A stretch of DNA of 38,295 bases, taken from the NCBI GenBank assembly GCA_001898425.1, contig MKTV01000100.1, positions 1,873-40,167 of the forward strand. The letters are read 5' to 3'. A program made the position numbers and the translations under genes. The first letter of the stretch is position 1; every line of letters starts with the position of its first letter. Positions 1 through 8,187 of the stretch are shown one piece after another. This stretch comes from Rhodospirillales bacterium 69-11. GTDB taxonomy: Bacteria; Pseudomonadota; Alphaproteobacteria; Acetobacterales; Acetobacteraceae. Under the pieces are notes generated by a model. The model searched no databases. It was given only the letters and a program-made list of their open reading frames with translations, and was not told the origin of the DNA.

Positions 1-2895
1 ATAGATCATTCGCTGCTCTCGAAGCTGCGCAAAGCGCACGCCATCCTTCCCAAAAGGGCGCTCGAAGACGTGCCGGCGAATTTCGGCCCCATCAAGGACC
101 CACCAAGGACGAAGGCCGCTCGCGTCAACGAAGCGCTCCGCATGCCTCTGCACACAACGCCATGGCGAGCCATTCGCCAGAGCCGGATCCTCTAATACCT
201 CCTCTCGCAGTTCTGCACACAGCTTCCGTCTCACCGACAGACCCGCGTAGCGCTGCACGCGACCTTCTCGCTGCTCAAGATCGAGTGGGTTGGAGGAGAG
301 GTCCCAATGCACCACATGCGAGCACCAAGGGTGAAAGTCCAAGCCCTCTTGTCCAACTGAGGTCGTCGCCAGCACGTGCGGCCAGAAGGGTGTGTTGAAG
401 CTCCGGCGCACTTCGTCAGGACGAGCCGGTGCGGCCTCCGCCACGCCCTCGGCCTTGACGACCAGCTCGGTGTCCGCGTCGCCGAACGGCACCGCGACGT
501 GGCAACGCACTGGTATCTTGTGAGGCTGCCCACCGATTCCGTGGAAGCTGAAGCTGCCCGCGCGCAAGCCGAGAGAGGACTGCAAGTCCTTGGCTAGACC
601 CGCACCGCCTGTATGGAGATTTTGAGCGCGCAGCCAAAAATGCTCATCGAGAACGCTCTCAAGACCGCCATCGACGACCGCACCCATGACTTGGTCGACC
701 GCACTGCTTCCCCGCAGTGAAGACAGGATCACGGGATTGTCGAGATAAGGACGAAGTCCGTGCCAACTGAGTTGAACCAGATCGGGATACCGTGCGGGCT
801 CAAGAATCGTCGGATCATGCCGCGACAAAGCACGGCCGAGCACGACGCCAGGCGCACCAATTGCATAGTCCACGAGGTCAGAAACCTCGACAGGCGAGAG
901 CCGGTCGATGGGAGGCGCCTGCCGCCATTTGCGAACGGCAGCTTGCGCGGCACGATCATCCCCAATCGCCTGCCGCCACCCTGCGGCAGACTGCTCCACG
1001 ACACCTGCGAGACGTTCAATGCAGGCTAAGGTCCGGGCAATCGATCTGTGCCGCCGCCGAGCCTTCACGGTGTGCCGTTCAACAATGCCCCTGGGCAAAG
1101 CAGCAAGGATCTGCCGCCGGATTTCTTTGCGAACGTCGCCGATCGATGCGCCGGCTTTTGCAAGTGGGTCCGTATTGCGGATTAGCCAGGGCGATGGATG
1201 GAACGCCGCCATCACAGGTCCGGGCACGGCGGACAGCTTGAACCGACGCCGCCTGTAGGCCCTTTCATATCCGCCGTGCTTCTTCGGAAGACGATCAGCC
1301 TCAACACCAAAGCTGAGAAGCGCAGCGACACTAGGTGGCGTTGCGCGGAAACGGCTGAACATCAGAAGCTTGGGATCAGCCGACGCACCCTCCCAACCTC
1401 CTCCAAGCGCCCACCAAGGAAGCGACGGGGCAACCCAAGGAAGAGAAAGCTGTTTTGGTGAGGCGACACTGCTCATGGCCCGAAGTTTCGCATCGGGCCA
1501 GGCCTTTGGTGCATCGAGCTTGTTCCGGCGCTCTTGCGTCATCCGTGTGAGCTTTCGCGCGGCCTTGATCTTCGCACGCTTCCAGGCCGCATAACGCGGC
1601 CCGAGAGATTGAGCTGGTAGCGGGACTGACGACCAATAGGGTAACGCCTCATAGCGCATGCGCTCCGCGAAGCTGTCCGCCAAGTGTCGGTACACGTGGA
1701 AATCTTCAGAGGACGGGTCCGCACGGAGAAATCTCGTACCGGCCAACGGATCTGCAGACGCCACGCTGTCCCGCTCCGTGCGCGACATCACTGGCGTCAA
1801 CAGAACGCGCAGTGCATCTCGAAGCCTCGCAGCCTCGGCGACCTCGCTCTTCAGCTCCGGACTGCTCGCGTCGACATGCGCGGCGATCCCGCGCAGCTTG
1901 TCGCCGAACTCGGCAAAAAGTGTCCTGGCACGCTCCCGTGCCTGGGCACCTGCGAGAAAATCGATCAACTTCAGCAGTTCCGCTTGAGCCAGCACACCAC
2001 GCGCCTCCTCCCAGCGAGTAGCCAGAAGCCGATACGGCGTCGCGCTGAGCAGCAGGATCGCCGGCGGACTAGCTGAGTCCGCGGGCTCTAATAGCGCCCT
2101 GAGAAGAGGGTCAGCGTCTTTCTCGTCGAGCAGATGCCGGTAACGCTGAAATTCATCGAGGATGACGAGATCCGGCGGTTGATCCCGCAACGTCGCCAAC
2201 GCCAGAGCACGTCGGAGACGTCCCATGAACGTCGTTGGTCGAAGGGGTTTAATCTTTCGCTCCGCATCGCCATGCACTGCCAGATCGAGCATCGCACGGA
2301 CAGGTTCACCGAACTCAGTGGCCAACGCCTCTCGAAACCACTTTTGCAGATGAGGCGGCGCCTCGGCGAACTTTGTTTCCGCAACGGCGACAGCCCAATC
2401 CCACGATCCACGCGCACTGAGCCGCAAGAGGTCTGGATCGAGATCGCGCGCGAAAGCGGGATAGCACAGTTCAAGCAGAATCTTCAGGAACGCACGCTCT
2501 TCCTTACGACCCCCAGTGAGGCGCGCACGTGCCCCGGGAAAGGACGTCGCAGGCGTGAGTGCATAGATCAGTACCGGACTAGCGGGGCGCTTCTCTATGG
2601 CAATCAACGAAAGCCGGTCGGGTGTCTTAATCGCCTTCTTGAGCTGGGCGTCCTCCAAGAAATCAACAATCCGGCCCTTGTTCTGGTGCGAAACCGCGTG
2701 ACCATTGGCGATGTAGTAAATGGTCAGCGGGCAGCGACCGCCATCAGACATGCGGCGAGCCAGTTCCTTCGCGACTACGGTCTTTCCAAGTCCCACTTCG
2801 TCGGCGACCAAAAAGCGACGGCGACCCGCACGGCCCGTGAAGGCCGCAAACGCCGCATCGACAGCAGCCTCCTGGAACGGCTTTGGCGCGCTCAT
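1..2895 (-). CDS. SNF2/DEAD-like superfamily 2 helicase, C-terminus beyond the left edge
   Basis: Seen: the frame is open from an ATG at 2895 to base 1 (965 codons, no stop). The ATG overlaps the TGA of the PLD gene as ATGA. An ADEVGLGKT Walker A lies at residues 31-39, a DEFQRY box (DExx motif II) at 247-252 and SATP (motif III) at 284-287. A C-terminal helicase lobe has GLDFHPW followed by EQREGRVQRY (motif VI) near 874-883. Known: this layout is that of SF2 helicases or translocases related to SNF2 and HepA, which use ATP to move along or remodel nucleic acid. Inferred: it is the motor of a three-gene unit with the PLD and DUF6361 proteins, to which it is translationally coupled. It resembles the SNF2-like helicases of defence loci such as DrmD, but DrmA and DrmB are absent, so DISARM is not supported. 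It is the last gene of the operon that can be seen. Confidence 0.88.
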   Translation of the reverse strand, partial: MSAPKPFQEAAVDAAFAAFTGRAGRRRFLVADEVGLGKTVVAKELARRMSDGGRCPLTIYYIANGHAVSHQNKGRIVDFLEDAQLKKAIKTPDRLSLIAIEKRPASPVLIYALTPATSFPGARARLTGGRKEERAFLKILLELCYPAFARDLDPDLLRLSARGSWDWAVAVAETKFAEAPPHLQKWFREALATEFGEPVRAMLDLAVHGDAERKIKPLRPTTFMGRLRRALALATLRDQPPDLVILDEFQRYRHLLDEKDADPLLRALLEPADSASPPAILLLSATPYRLLATRWEEARGVLAQAELLKLIDFLAGAQARERARTLFAEFGDKLRGIAAHVDASSPELKSEVAEAARLRDALRVLLTPVMSRTERDSVASADPLAGTRFLRADPSSEDFHVYRHLADSFAERMRYEALPYWSSVPLPAQSLGPRYAAWKRAKIKAARKLTRMTQERRNKLDAPKAWPDAKLRAMSSVASPKQLSLPWVAPSLPWWALGGGWEGASADPKLLMFSRFRATPPSVAALLSFGVEADRLPKKHGGYERAYRRRRFKLSAVPGPVMAAFHPSPWLIRNTDPLAKAGASIGDVRKEIRRQILAALPRGIVERHTVKARRRHRSIARTLACIERLAGVVEQSAAGWRQAIGDDRAAQAAVRKWRQAPPIDRLSPVEVSDLVDYAIGAPGVVLGRALSRHDPTILEPARYPDLVQLSWHGLRPYLDNPVILSSLRGSSAVDQVMGAVVDGGLESVLDEHFWLRAQNLHTGGAGLAKDLQSSLGLRAGSFSFHGIGGQPHKIPVRCHVAVPFGDADTELVVKAEGVAEAAPARPDEVRRSFNTPFWPHVLATTSVGQEGLDFHPWCSHVVHWDLSSNPLDLEQREGRVQRYAGLSVRRKLCAELREEVLEDPALANGSPWRCVQRHAERFVDASGLRPWWVLDGAEIRRHVFERPFGKDGVRFAQLREQRMIY

Positions 2896-4745
2896 TGGCG
2901 CCTTCCCTTAGTCTCTGCGACGCCAAGTCCGCTGCAGAGCTTGCTCCACAGATCATCGAAGCGTCGCAGCATATCGGCAGCTTGTGGTTCTTCCTGCTTT
3001 GCCTCCTCAAGCACCGCCGGCAGGTATTTGGAGACACGCCGCTCGATCGCGCGAAATTTCTCCGGATCACGCGCCCAGGCGGCCAACATCTCTTCCAGCG
3101 TCGGAAGCGAGGAATCTAGCGCCGGATTCGCACTCAGACCCGTCCGTTGCTGGCTTTCGTCGCTCGTCCAGTCGCCTTCTGCCTCGCTCCCGTCGTCCGC
3201 CAGCAATCCTGCCAGCCACAGGAGGAAGCCTCTGACGCCAAGAAGGCGCACAAACGCCGCGCGATCGCGATCCTCCCCGAGAGGTGGCTCCGCTGGCGCT
3301 CTCTGGAGCCAGGAGAGTCCTTTGTTATTACGGCTGACACGCAAACGCACGAACTCGCTTCGCTCCGCAGGAGGGATCGGCCCGAGATCTACGACGGGTT
3401 GCCCGGCAGGCCAGACGGCGAGTTCGCCATGAAGTGTGCCCACTTCCAGCGCGATATCCGGTTCGTCGGGGTGGGGGCCACCTGGATGAAGGTCGGAGTC
3501 ATGCGTGAGGCGGGCGCCCTCATCACTGATAGTCAGTTGCACCGCCCAGCGCGCCGCGACCTGGCTGCGCGCCCGTTCAAGCGCCTCGTCTTCCAATATC
3601 GCCGCATCGGGCGAATGTTCCGCGCTCGGCACCGCAACCAACCGGGCCATACCAAGAAGAGCCTTCAACCCTTTCTCGACTGACGGCGTGACGACCAACT
3701 CAGCTGTCACCTCGGCATTCCGTCCAGTCCAAGCCCGCATGGTTGCATTCGCGCTGCCGAGCCAGAGCCGCCGCTGCTGACCCTTGCGTATGAAGAGCAG
3801 CTTCGCGTGGAGGCCACTCCCGACCTCTTCCTCCTCGTCCTCGGCCAGCTCACTCCCATTTGCTGATGCAGCGATGGACGAATCAGTCTCGGGATCCCCA
3901 TTAGGATAGTCGGGCGCTTCCAAAGCGAGGAGCTCGTCGAACGCTGCCAGCGATGGACCGACGCGCTCAATCTCGCGCATGGTCGTCAGCAGCACCCGTC
4001 GCACCGATTTCGCGCCGGCGGGCGCCTGCCGTTCAAGAAAGGGCTTGTCGATGAAAGGGCTTACCACCACGATCTCATCGGTTCCCATCGGCGGACTAGG
4101 GACCGTCTGATCTCCAAAGCCCGCCGACCAGCGAAGCCGCTCGACCCGCACGCCGGCCGGCATGCGCCACGGCACCTTCGCGATGCTGGCAGCCAGCGAA
4201 GCCGAGCGCAGTCCTTTGAGCGCAGCCCTTTCAGCCAGCGTGCGAGCCAACTCGTCCACGCCTGGAATCGAGGTCGCGCCCTTTTCCCCAGAAACGAGCA
4301 GTAGCCCGATGTCGCGATTTACACACTCCGTGAGATTCCGGCTGCCAATCCAGAGCCGCCAGCCGACCTCCTCGTTGACGCCGCGCGTTCGAACAAGTGC
4401 AGCCTTGGGATGCCAGCTATGTGTCGCCTCGTCGAAATCCACTTCGCGCACAAATTGGTCCAGCACCGCGGCGATGCGCGGCGTCCGGCGCATCTTCGCC
4501 AGACGACCCCGCTGGATCACAATGCGCACCTTTCCCCGAAGGCGCTCGACCGCATCGGCAAAGTCAGACGGGCTGCCGCGACCCGCATCGCTATCTTTCC
4601 CCGCGAGGGCAAGCAAAGCCGCTCCAATCGATCCGAGATCCGCTGAATAAGAGGCCAGCAAGGCGAGTTCGACGCTCTCTTCAGGACCAGGTCGTAAGCC
4701 CTCGAGAAAAGAGAGCGCCGGCCAGTTGTCGCCCGCCTCGCTCAT
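2892..4745 (-). CDS. Phospholipase D-family protein with two HxK half-sites
   Basis: A 617-residue protein. Seen: two half-sites typical of PLD-family phosphodiesterases. The first is H112-P-K114 followed by IGSRN at 133-137. The second is H313-A-K315 followed by LGSAN at 329-333. An acidic stretch rich in Glu and Asp (about 300-308) precedes the second site. The Asp of a full HKD motif is not obvious; the GS-x-N part is clear. There is no signal peptide or membrane segment, so it should be cytoplasmic. Known: PLD-family proteins beside helicases in defence loci (for example DrmC of DISARM) are thought to be nucleases. Inferred: this is the nuclease or phosphodiesterase partner of the helicase. 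The start overlaps the upstream stop as ATGA, and the stop overlaps the helicase start in the same way, so the three genes are probably made in fixed ratio. Confidence 0.82.
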   Translation of the reverse strand: MSEAGDNWPALSFLEGLRPGPEESVELALLASYSADLGSIGAALLALAGKDSDAGRGSPSDFADAVERLRGKVRIVIQRGRLAKMRRTPRIAAVLDQFVREVDFDEATHSWHPKAALVRTRGVNEEVGWRLWIGSRNLTECVNRDIGLLLVSGEKGATSIPGVDELARTLAERAALKGLRSASLAASIAKVPWRMPAGVRVERLRWSAGFGDQTVPSPPMGTDEIVVVSPFIDKPFLERQAPAGAKSVRRVLLTTMREIERVGPSLAAFDELLALEAPDYPNGDPETDSSIAASANGSELAEDEEEEVGSGLHAKLLFIRKGQQRRLWLGSANATMRAWTGRNAEVTAELVVTPSVEKGLKALLGMARLVAVPSAEHSPDAAILEDEALERARSQVAARWAVQLTISDEGARLTHDSDLHPGGPHPDEPDIALEVGTLHGELAVWPAGQPVVDLGPIPPAERSEFVRLRVSRNNKGLSWLQRAPAEPPLGEDRDRAAFVRLLGVRGFLLWLAGLLADDGSEAEGDWTSDESQQRTGLSANPALDSSLPTLEEMLAAWARDPEKFRAIERRVSKYLPAVLEEAKQEEPQAADMLRRFDDLWSKLCSGLGVAETKGRRQ

Positions 4746-5980
4746 TCGGCATCCGCCAGATCGTTTAGGAGGGTGCTAACCTGATCCCACCGGTAGTGAA
4801 GGGGGCCTGCAACGCCATGCTCGTCACTCGACCATTCGAGGCGTCGAGCACGTCCATTGGGCGTCAACGGAAGGCGCGCACGAGGGCCCTTGCGGGCCTC
4901 AGCTGCTTCGTAGACGGCGACAAGCGATACCGGATCGGTCGACTTGGAAGCGATCCAGTCCCTCGTAGCGGTGACCACAGAGCGCAATTTAGGAGGCAGT
5001 GCGCCAATATCGGCTTCCAGAGCATCAACATCGATCTTGGCGGCTACCGGACCACGCTCCCCCACAACGCTCACCAGATGATCGCGATGTCGCCTTGAGA
5101 TCTCGCGCTTATCATCAACTTCAAGGATATGCTCCAAAAGCGCGTCATATATGGCTCGACCCACGCCTGCGAGGCTCGCTGCCTGTTGGGCCCGAACGAG
5201 TGGTCCCTGATCGGAACCAGCGATTGCGCGGGTCTCGTTCGCCCACATTCCCGTTGGCGCCGCGGCTTCCGTCCGAACCAGCCGAGCAAGCAAGGAAAGC
5301 TCGTTCCCGTTGGGGCGGCGCAACTGAGCGAGTCGATCACGCAGGAACGACGCCTCGGCGGTTGTCAGCCTGAGGGTAAGACGGTCGCTTCGCCAATTGC
5401 TGGGGCGAGCCGGAAGCGGCACGAATGGCGGATCGAAACCGACGAGCAGCTGACCATCGTCATCTGTTGCGAGGCCGGCGCCCCTCAGCAATCGATGCGC
5501 CTGCGCTCTAGAAATCGTTCGTCCGTCCGGGCGCGTATGCAATATCCCCCAGACCGCGAGTGCGTTCCAATATACGGTCGATGGCGGCTGACTTGAGTAA
5601 TTCGGATAAACGCGGCCTCCGATCACCTGGTACTCGCCAGCGTGTTTGAGACGACCCGCGATGTCCTTTTCGCGCTCACGAAGCGCGCGCGTAGCTGCCG
5701 GACCGGTCAGGCCCGCCAGATCTTCGAAAAGCCACGGAACGAACACCGCGTATCGAGCGCGCGTATGCAGCACCGAAGTCCCGGGAAAAAAGCGATCAGC
5801 GTAACCCTGATGGATCGTGAGGAAGCCGATTTCATCGCGCACGCCCATGGACTCTTGGTCCATCTGCGCCTTGGCCCGTGCCAGAGCCGCGCGCGACAGA
5901 TAGGTCCATCCCAAAGCCGGTTCACTCGCCGAACTATTCTTTCGGTTCGAGACCTTTGCGGACGAACGCATCCCTCTCAT
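4742..5980 (-). CDS. DUF6361-like protein of unknown function
   Basis: A 412-residue protein. The N-terminal third, LGWTYLSRAALARA followed by GFLTIHQGYADRFFPG and a segment containing RARYAVFVPWLFEDL, matches my memory of the DUF6361 family, which begins with an LGW segment and has a conserved FFPG/RARY core. No Walker motif, zinc ligand set or nuclease signature is visible. The C-terminal third is helical, charged and rich in Arg. ATG at 5980 is taken as the start; a second ATG at 5971 is almost as good, and both follow a G-rich stretch. The stop overlaps the PLD gene start by four bases. The molecular role is unknown. From context it is probably an adaptor, sensor or substrate-binding subunit for the PLD-helicase pair. 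I am sure of the gene and moderately sure of the family name. Confidence 0.7.
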   Translation of the reverse strand: MRGMRSSAKVSNRKNSSASEPALGWTYLSRAALARAKAQMDQESMGVRDEIGFLTIHQGYADRFFPGTSVLHTRARYAVFVPWLFEDLAGLTGPAATRALREREKDIAGRLKHAGEYQVIGGRVYPNYSSQPPSTVYWNALAVWGILHTRPDGRTISRAQAHRLLRGAGLATDDDGQLLVGFDPPFVPLPARPSNWRSDRLTLRLTTAEASFLRDRLAQLRRPNGNELSLLARLVRTEAAAPTGMWANETRAIAGSDQGPLVRAQQAASLAGVGRAIYDALLEHILEVDDKREISRRHRDHLVSVVGERGPVAAKIDVDALEADIGALPPKLRSVVTATRDWIASKSTDPVSLVAVYEAAEARKGPRARLPLTPNGRARRLEWSSDEHGVAGPLHYRWDQVSTLLNDLADAE

Positions 5981-6040
5981 CCCCCAACACCAGCAACGTT
6001 TTGCCTGGTGTCACCGAGCCCACGCCACTCGTCGCACGCT

Positions 6041-8173
6041 TCAGCCGAATGCATGATGCAGCAAGGAAGGCATTAAGCCGCTTAGCGCTTGTTCAACCTC
6101 GGCTTGACCAAGTTCGACCGCGTTAGCTTTCACATGCAGAGCTTCAAACCACTCCTGCGCGTCAAGAGATGGGACCGGCACCGTTATGTTGGGTAGAAGT
6201 TCGGCTGAAAGCGTCTTATTTCGTGCGATAGATCCCGGTGAAGCGGCAACCACCTGCGCAAAGCCTTCGGGAGTGCGGAAATAGTACCAGAGAAACATCG
6301 GGAGACATCTCGTTCGATCGACTTCACACGTAAGCATTCGATGGTTTCCGACGCAGCCATCATCAACAGCTGACGCAAGCGCGATTGCCTGTTCCCACGC
6401 CATCAAATTACTAAATACGAGGTCATCGGTAGCAATTCGGAATAACTTCTGCCAAGTGAACTCCGCCCCTGGTATTGTCCGGCGATGGAATATCCCCTTG
6501 TAGAAGCTGCGCACACCAATTTCGGTATAGGTCTTCTCGGGATCTATTTGCACCTGACGTCGAACAAGTGGCGCGACGTCGCCGAGTTTTGCGCGAGGTG
6601 AGTCGGAAGTGATTTTGCCAAATGCTCCTACCAGCGCTCTCAACTCGTCAAGCACAGCTAGCAACTCGCGTTGCTTGGCGACTGCGCCTTCGATGATCTC
6701 AACAGGCCGACGGTGGTCCGCCTCCTTGGCATGAGGATTCTTGAGGTCCAAATCCACCGCGATTGTGCGACCTTCTGCCTCGCGTTTGATGAGACTAGGC
6801 CCAAAGACTTTCCATGCTTGTGGTCCTTCCTTGCGCGCGGACCACCACTCAAGGCAGTTGTTGAGCTCTTCGTACAGTAATGGCTGCGTTTTTGAATACT
6901 TGCGCCGACCCTCTGGGAGCGGCTGCTCCCAATACCAAATGTCACCCGTCGGGCCTGAAGTGTCGAAGAAAATGATGTTGGTCGGAATATCGGTATAAGG
7001 GGCAAACGTTCCTTCCGGCAGCCGGACGATAGTGTGCAAATTGAACTGCTCTAGCAGATCCGCCTTGATGCGCGCCGCGATGCCGTCGCCAAACAATATC
7101 CCATTCGGAACGACTACGCCGGCTCGTCCGTGACCTCCTCGCTTCAGTCGTCGCATAATGAGCTGCAGAAACAGGAGAGCAGTCTCGGCCGTCCGGCGAT
7201 CGTCAGGGAAGTTCGTGAGGATGCCTGCTTCCTCTTCTCCGCCGAACGGAGGATTGGTCAGGACCACCTCGACGCGATCACGCTCACCGATCTCTGTCAG
7301 CTTGAAACGCAGCGCATTTCCGAATTCGATGTCGGGCGCCTCCAACCCGTGCAGCAGCAGATTCATCTGCGCCAACAGGAACGGGAGCGATGAGTCTTCG
7401 CCGCCGCGCAACGTCGAGCGCTGAAGGATCTCGCGCTTCTCCACCGTATCCGCGCTTGGCCTCATGTGATCGAAGGCTGCGGCGAGAAACCCTCCGGTGC
7501 CGCACGCCGGATCGAGAACGGTTTCGCCCAGCTTCGGGTCGATGACATCGACCATGAAGCGGACCACAGGCCGCGGGGTGTAGAACTCTCCGTTCTGACC
7601 CGCCGCATCCCGCATCTCTCGTAGCAGCGTTTCGTACATCCGCCCGAGCGTCTGGATATCCTCCGTGCTGTCGAAGTGAATATCGTTGACGAGGTTGATT
7701 ACGTCCCGAAGGACGTAGCCACTCGTCGCGTAGTTGCGCAGGTCACGAAACACGGCTGAAACAACATCACGGCGCTGTCGCCCTTCGCCATTCCCGCGAA
7801 GGCTCCGCAGATACGTGAACAAGCCCGGTCCCTTCGTTCCGTCGGCTCGGACGGTCTGCTCCCCATTGATGAACGAGAGCAGATCCGGTCCCGTGATGCC
7901 CGCAGAATCGGAAGCCCAGTCGCGCCACCGGTATGGCGGATCGATCAAGCCGCGGTAGGTCTCGCCGGCGAGCACGGCCTCGTCTTCGTGGACCCTTTCC
8001 ATGTCGTCCACGAACTTCAGGAACATCAGCCACGTCAGGGTCGGCAGGCGCGTCAGGTCCGTCTTCAGCTCGCGATCCTTGCGCATCTTGTTGCGCGCGG
8101 ACTTAATGACGCTGTCGAGGCGTTGAGCCGTCGTCTTTGGCGCCTTGTCCTTCTTCTTCTCACGTGGCGGCAT
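6041..8173 (-). CDS. hsdM: Type I-like DNA adenine methyltransferase fused to a single specificity domain (HsdM-HsdS)
   Basis: A 710-residue protein. Seen: an HsdM-type helical N-terminus (about 1-180), then GEFYTPRPVV at 195-204, the SAM-binding motif DPACGTGGF at 221-229 and the catalytic NPPF at 307-310. These mark an N6-adenine methyltransferase. After a helical linker (about 470-520), the last 190 residues look like one HsdS half: a target-recognition domain followed by a coiled segment containing IARNKTLSAELLPNITVPVP. No separate hsdS gene is present. Inferred: two subunits would supply the two half-sites, so a symmetric recognition sequence is expected. The gene follows hsdR by 14 bases. 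The specificity part (about 6200-6500) has lower GC than the catalytic part: hand counts over three 60-base lines gave 29-33 G+C, against 39 near 7441. This suggests an exchanged recognition domain. Confidence 0.9.
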   Translation of the reverse strand: MPPREKKKDKAPKTTAQRLDSVIKSARNKMRKDRELKTDLTRLPTLTWLMFLKFVDDMERVHEDEAVLAGETYRGLIDPPYRWRDWASDSAGITGPDLLSFINGEQTVRADGTKGPGLFTYLRSLRGNGEGRQRRDVVSAVFRDLRNYATSGYVLRDVINLVNDIHFDSTEDIQTLGRMYETLLREMRDAAGQNGEFYTPRPVVRFMVDVIDPKLGETVLDPACGTGGFLAAAFDHMRPSADTVEKREILQRSTLRGGEDSSLPFLLAQMNLLLHGLEAPDIEFGNALRFKLTEIGERDRVEVVLTNPPFGGEEEAGILTNFPDDRRTAETALLFLQLIMRRLKRGGHGRAGVVVPNGILFGDGIAARIKADLLEQFNLHTIVRLPEGTFAPYTDIPTNIIFFDTSGPTGDIWYWEQPLPEGRRKYSKTQPLLYEELNNCLEWWSARKEGPQAWKVFGPSLIKREAEGRTIAVDLDLKNPHAKEADHRRPVEIIEGAVAKQRELLAVLDELRALVGAFGKITSDSPRAKLGDVAPLVRRQVQIDPEKTYTEIGVRSFYKGIFHRRTIPGAEFTWQKLFRIATDDLVFSNLMAWEQAIALASAVDDGCVGNHRMLTCEVDRTRCLPMFLWYYFRTPEGFAQVVAASPGSIARNKTLSAELLPNITVPVPSLDAQEWFEALHVKANAVELGQAEVEQALSGLMPSLLHHAFG

Positions 8174-8187
8174 TCAGAGGTGCTTTC

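Noticed and set aside
1-2895. Broken or frameshifted helicase, suggested by many short frames on both strands
   Set aside because: Translation from ATG 2895 is open to the left edge with motifs in order, so the gene is only cut by the window border.
1-8173. DISARM system
   Set aside because: A helicase, a PLD protein and a methyltransferase are present, but DrmA- and DrmB-like (DUF1998) proteins are not, and the methyltransferase is HsdM-type next to hsdR.
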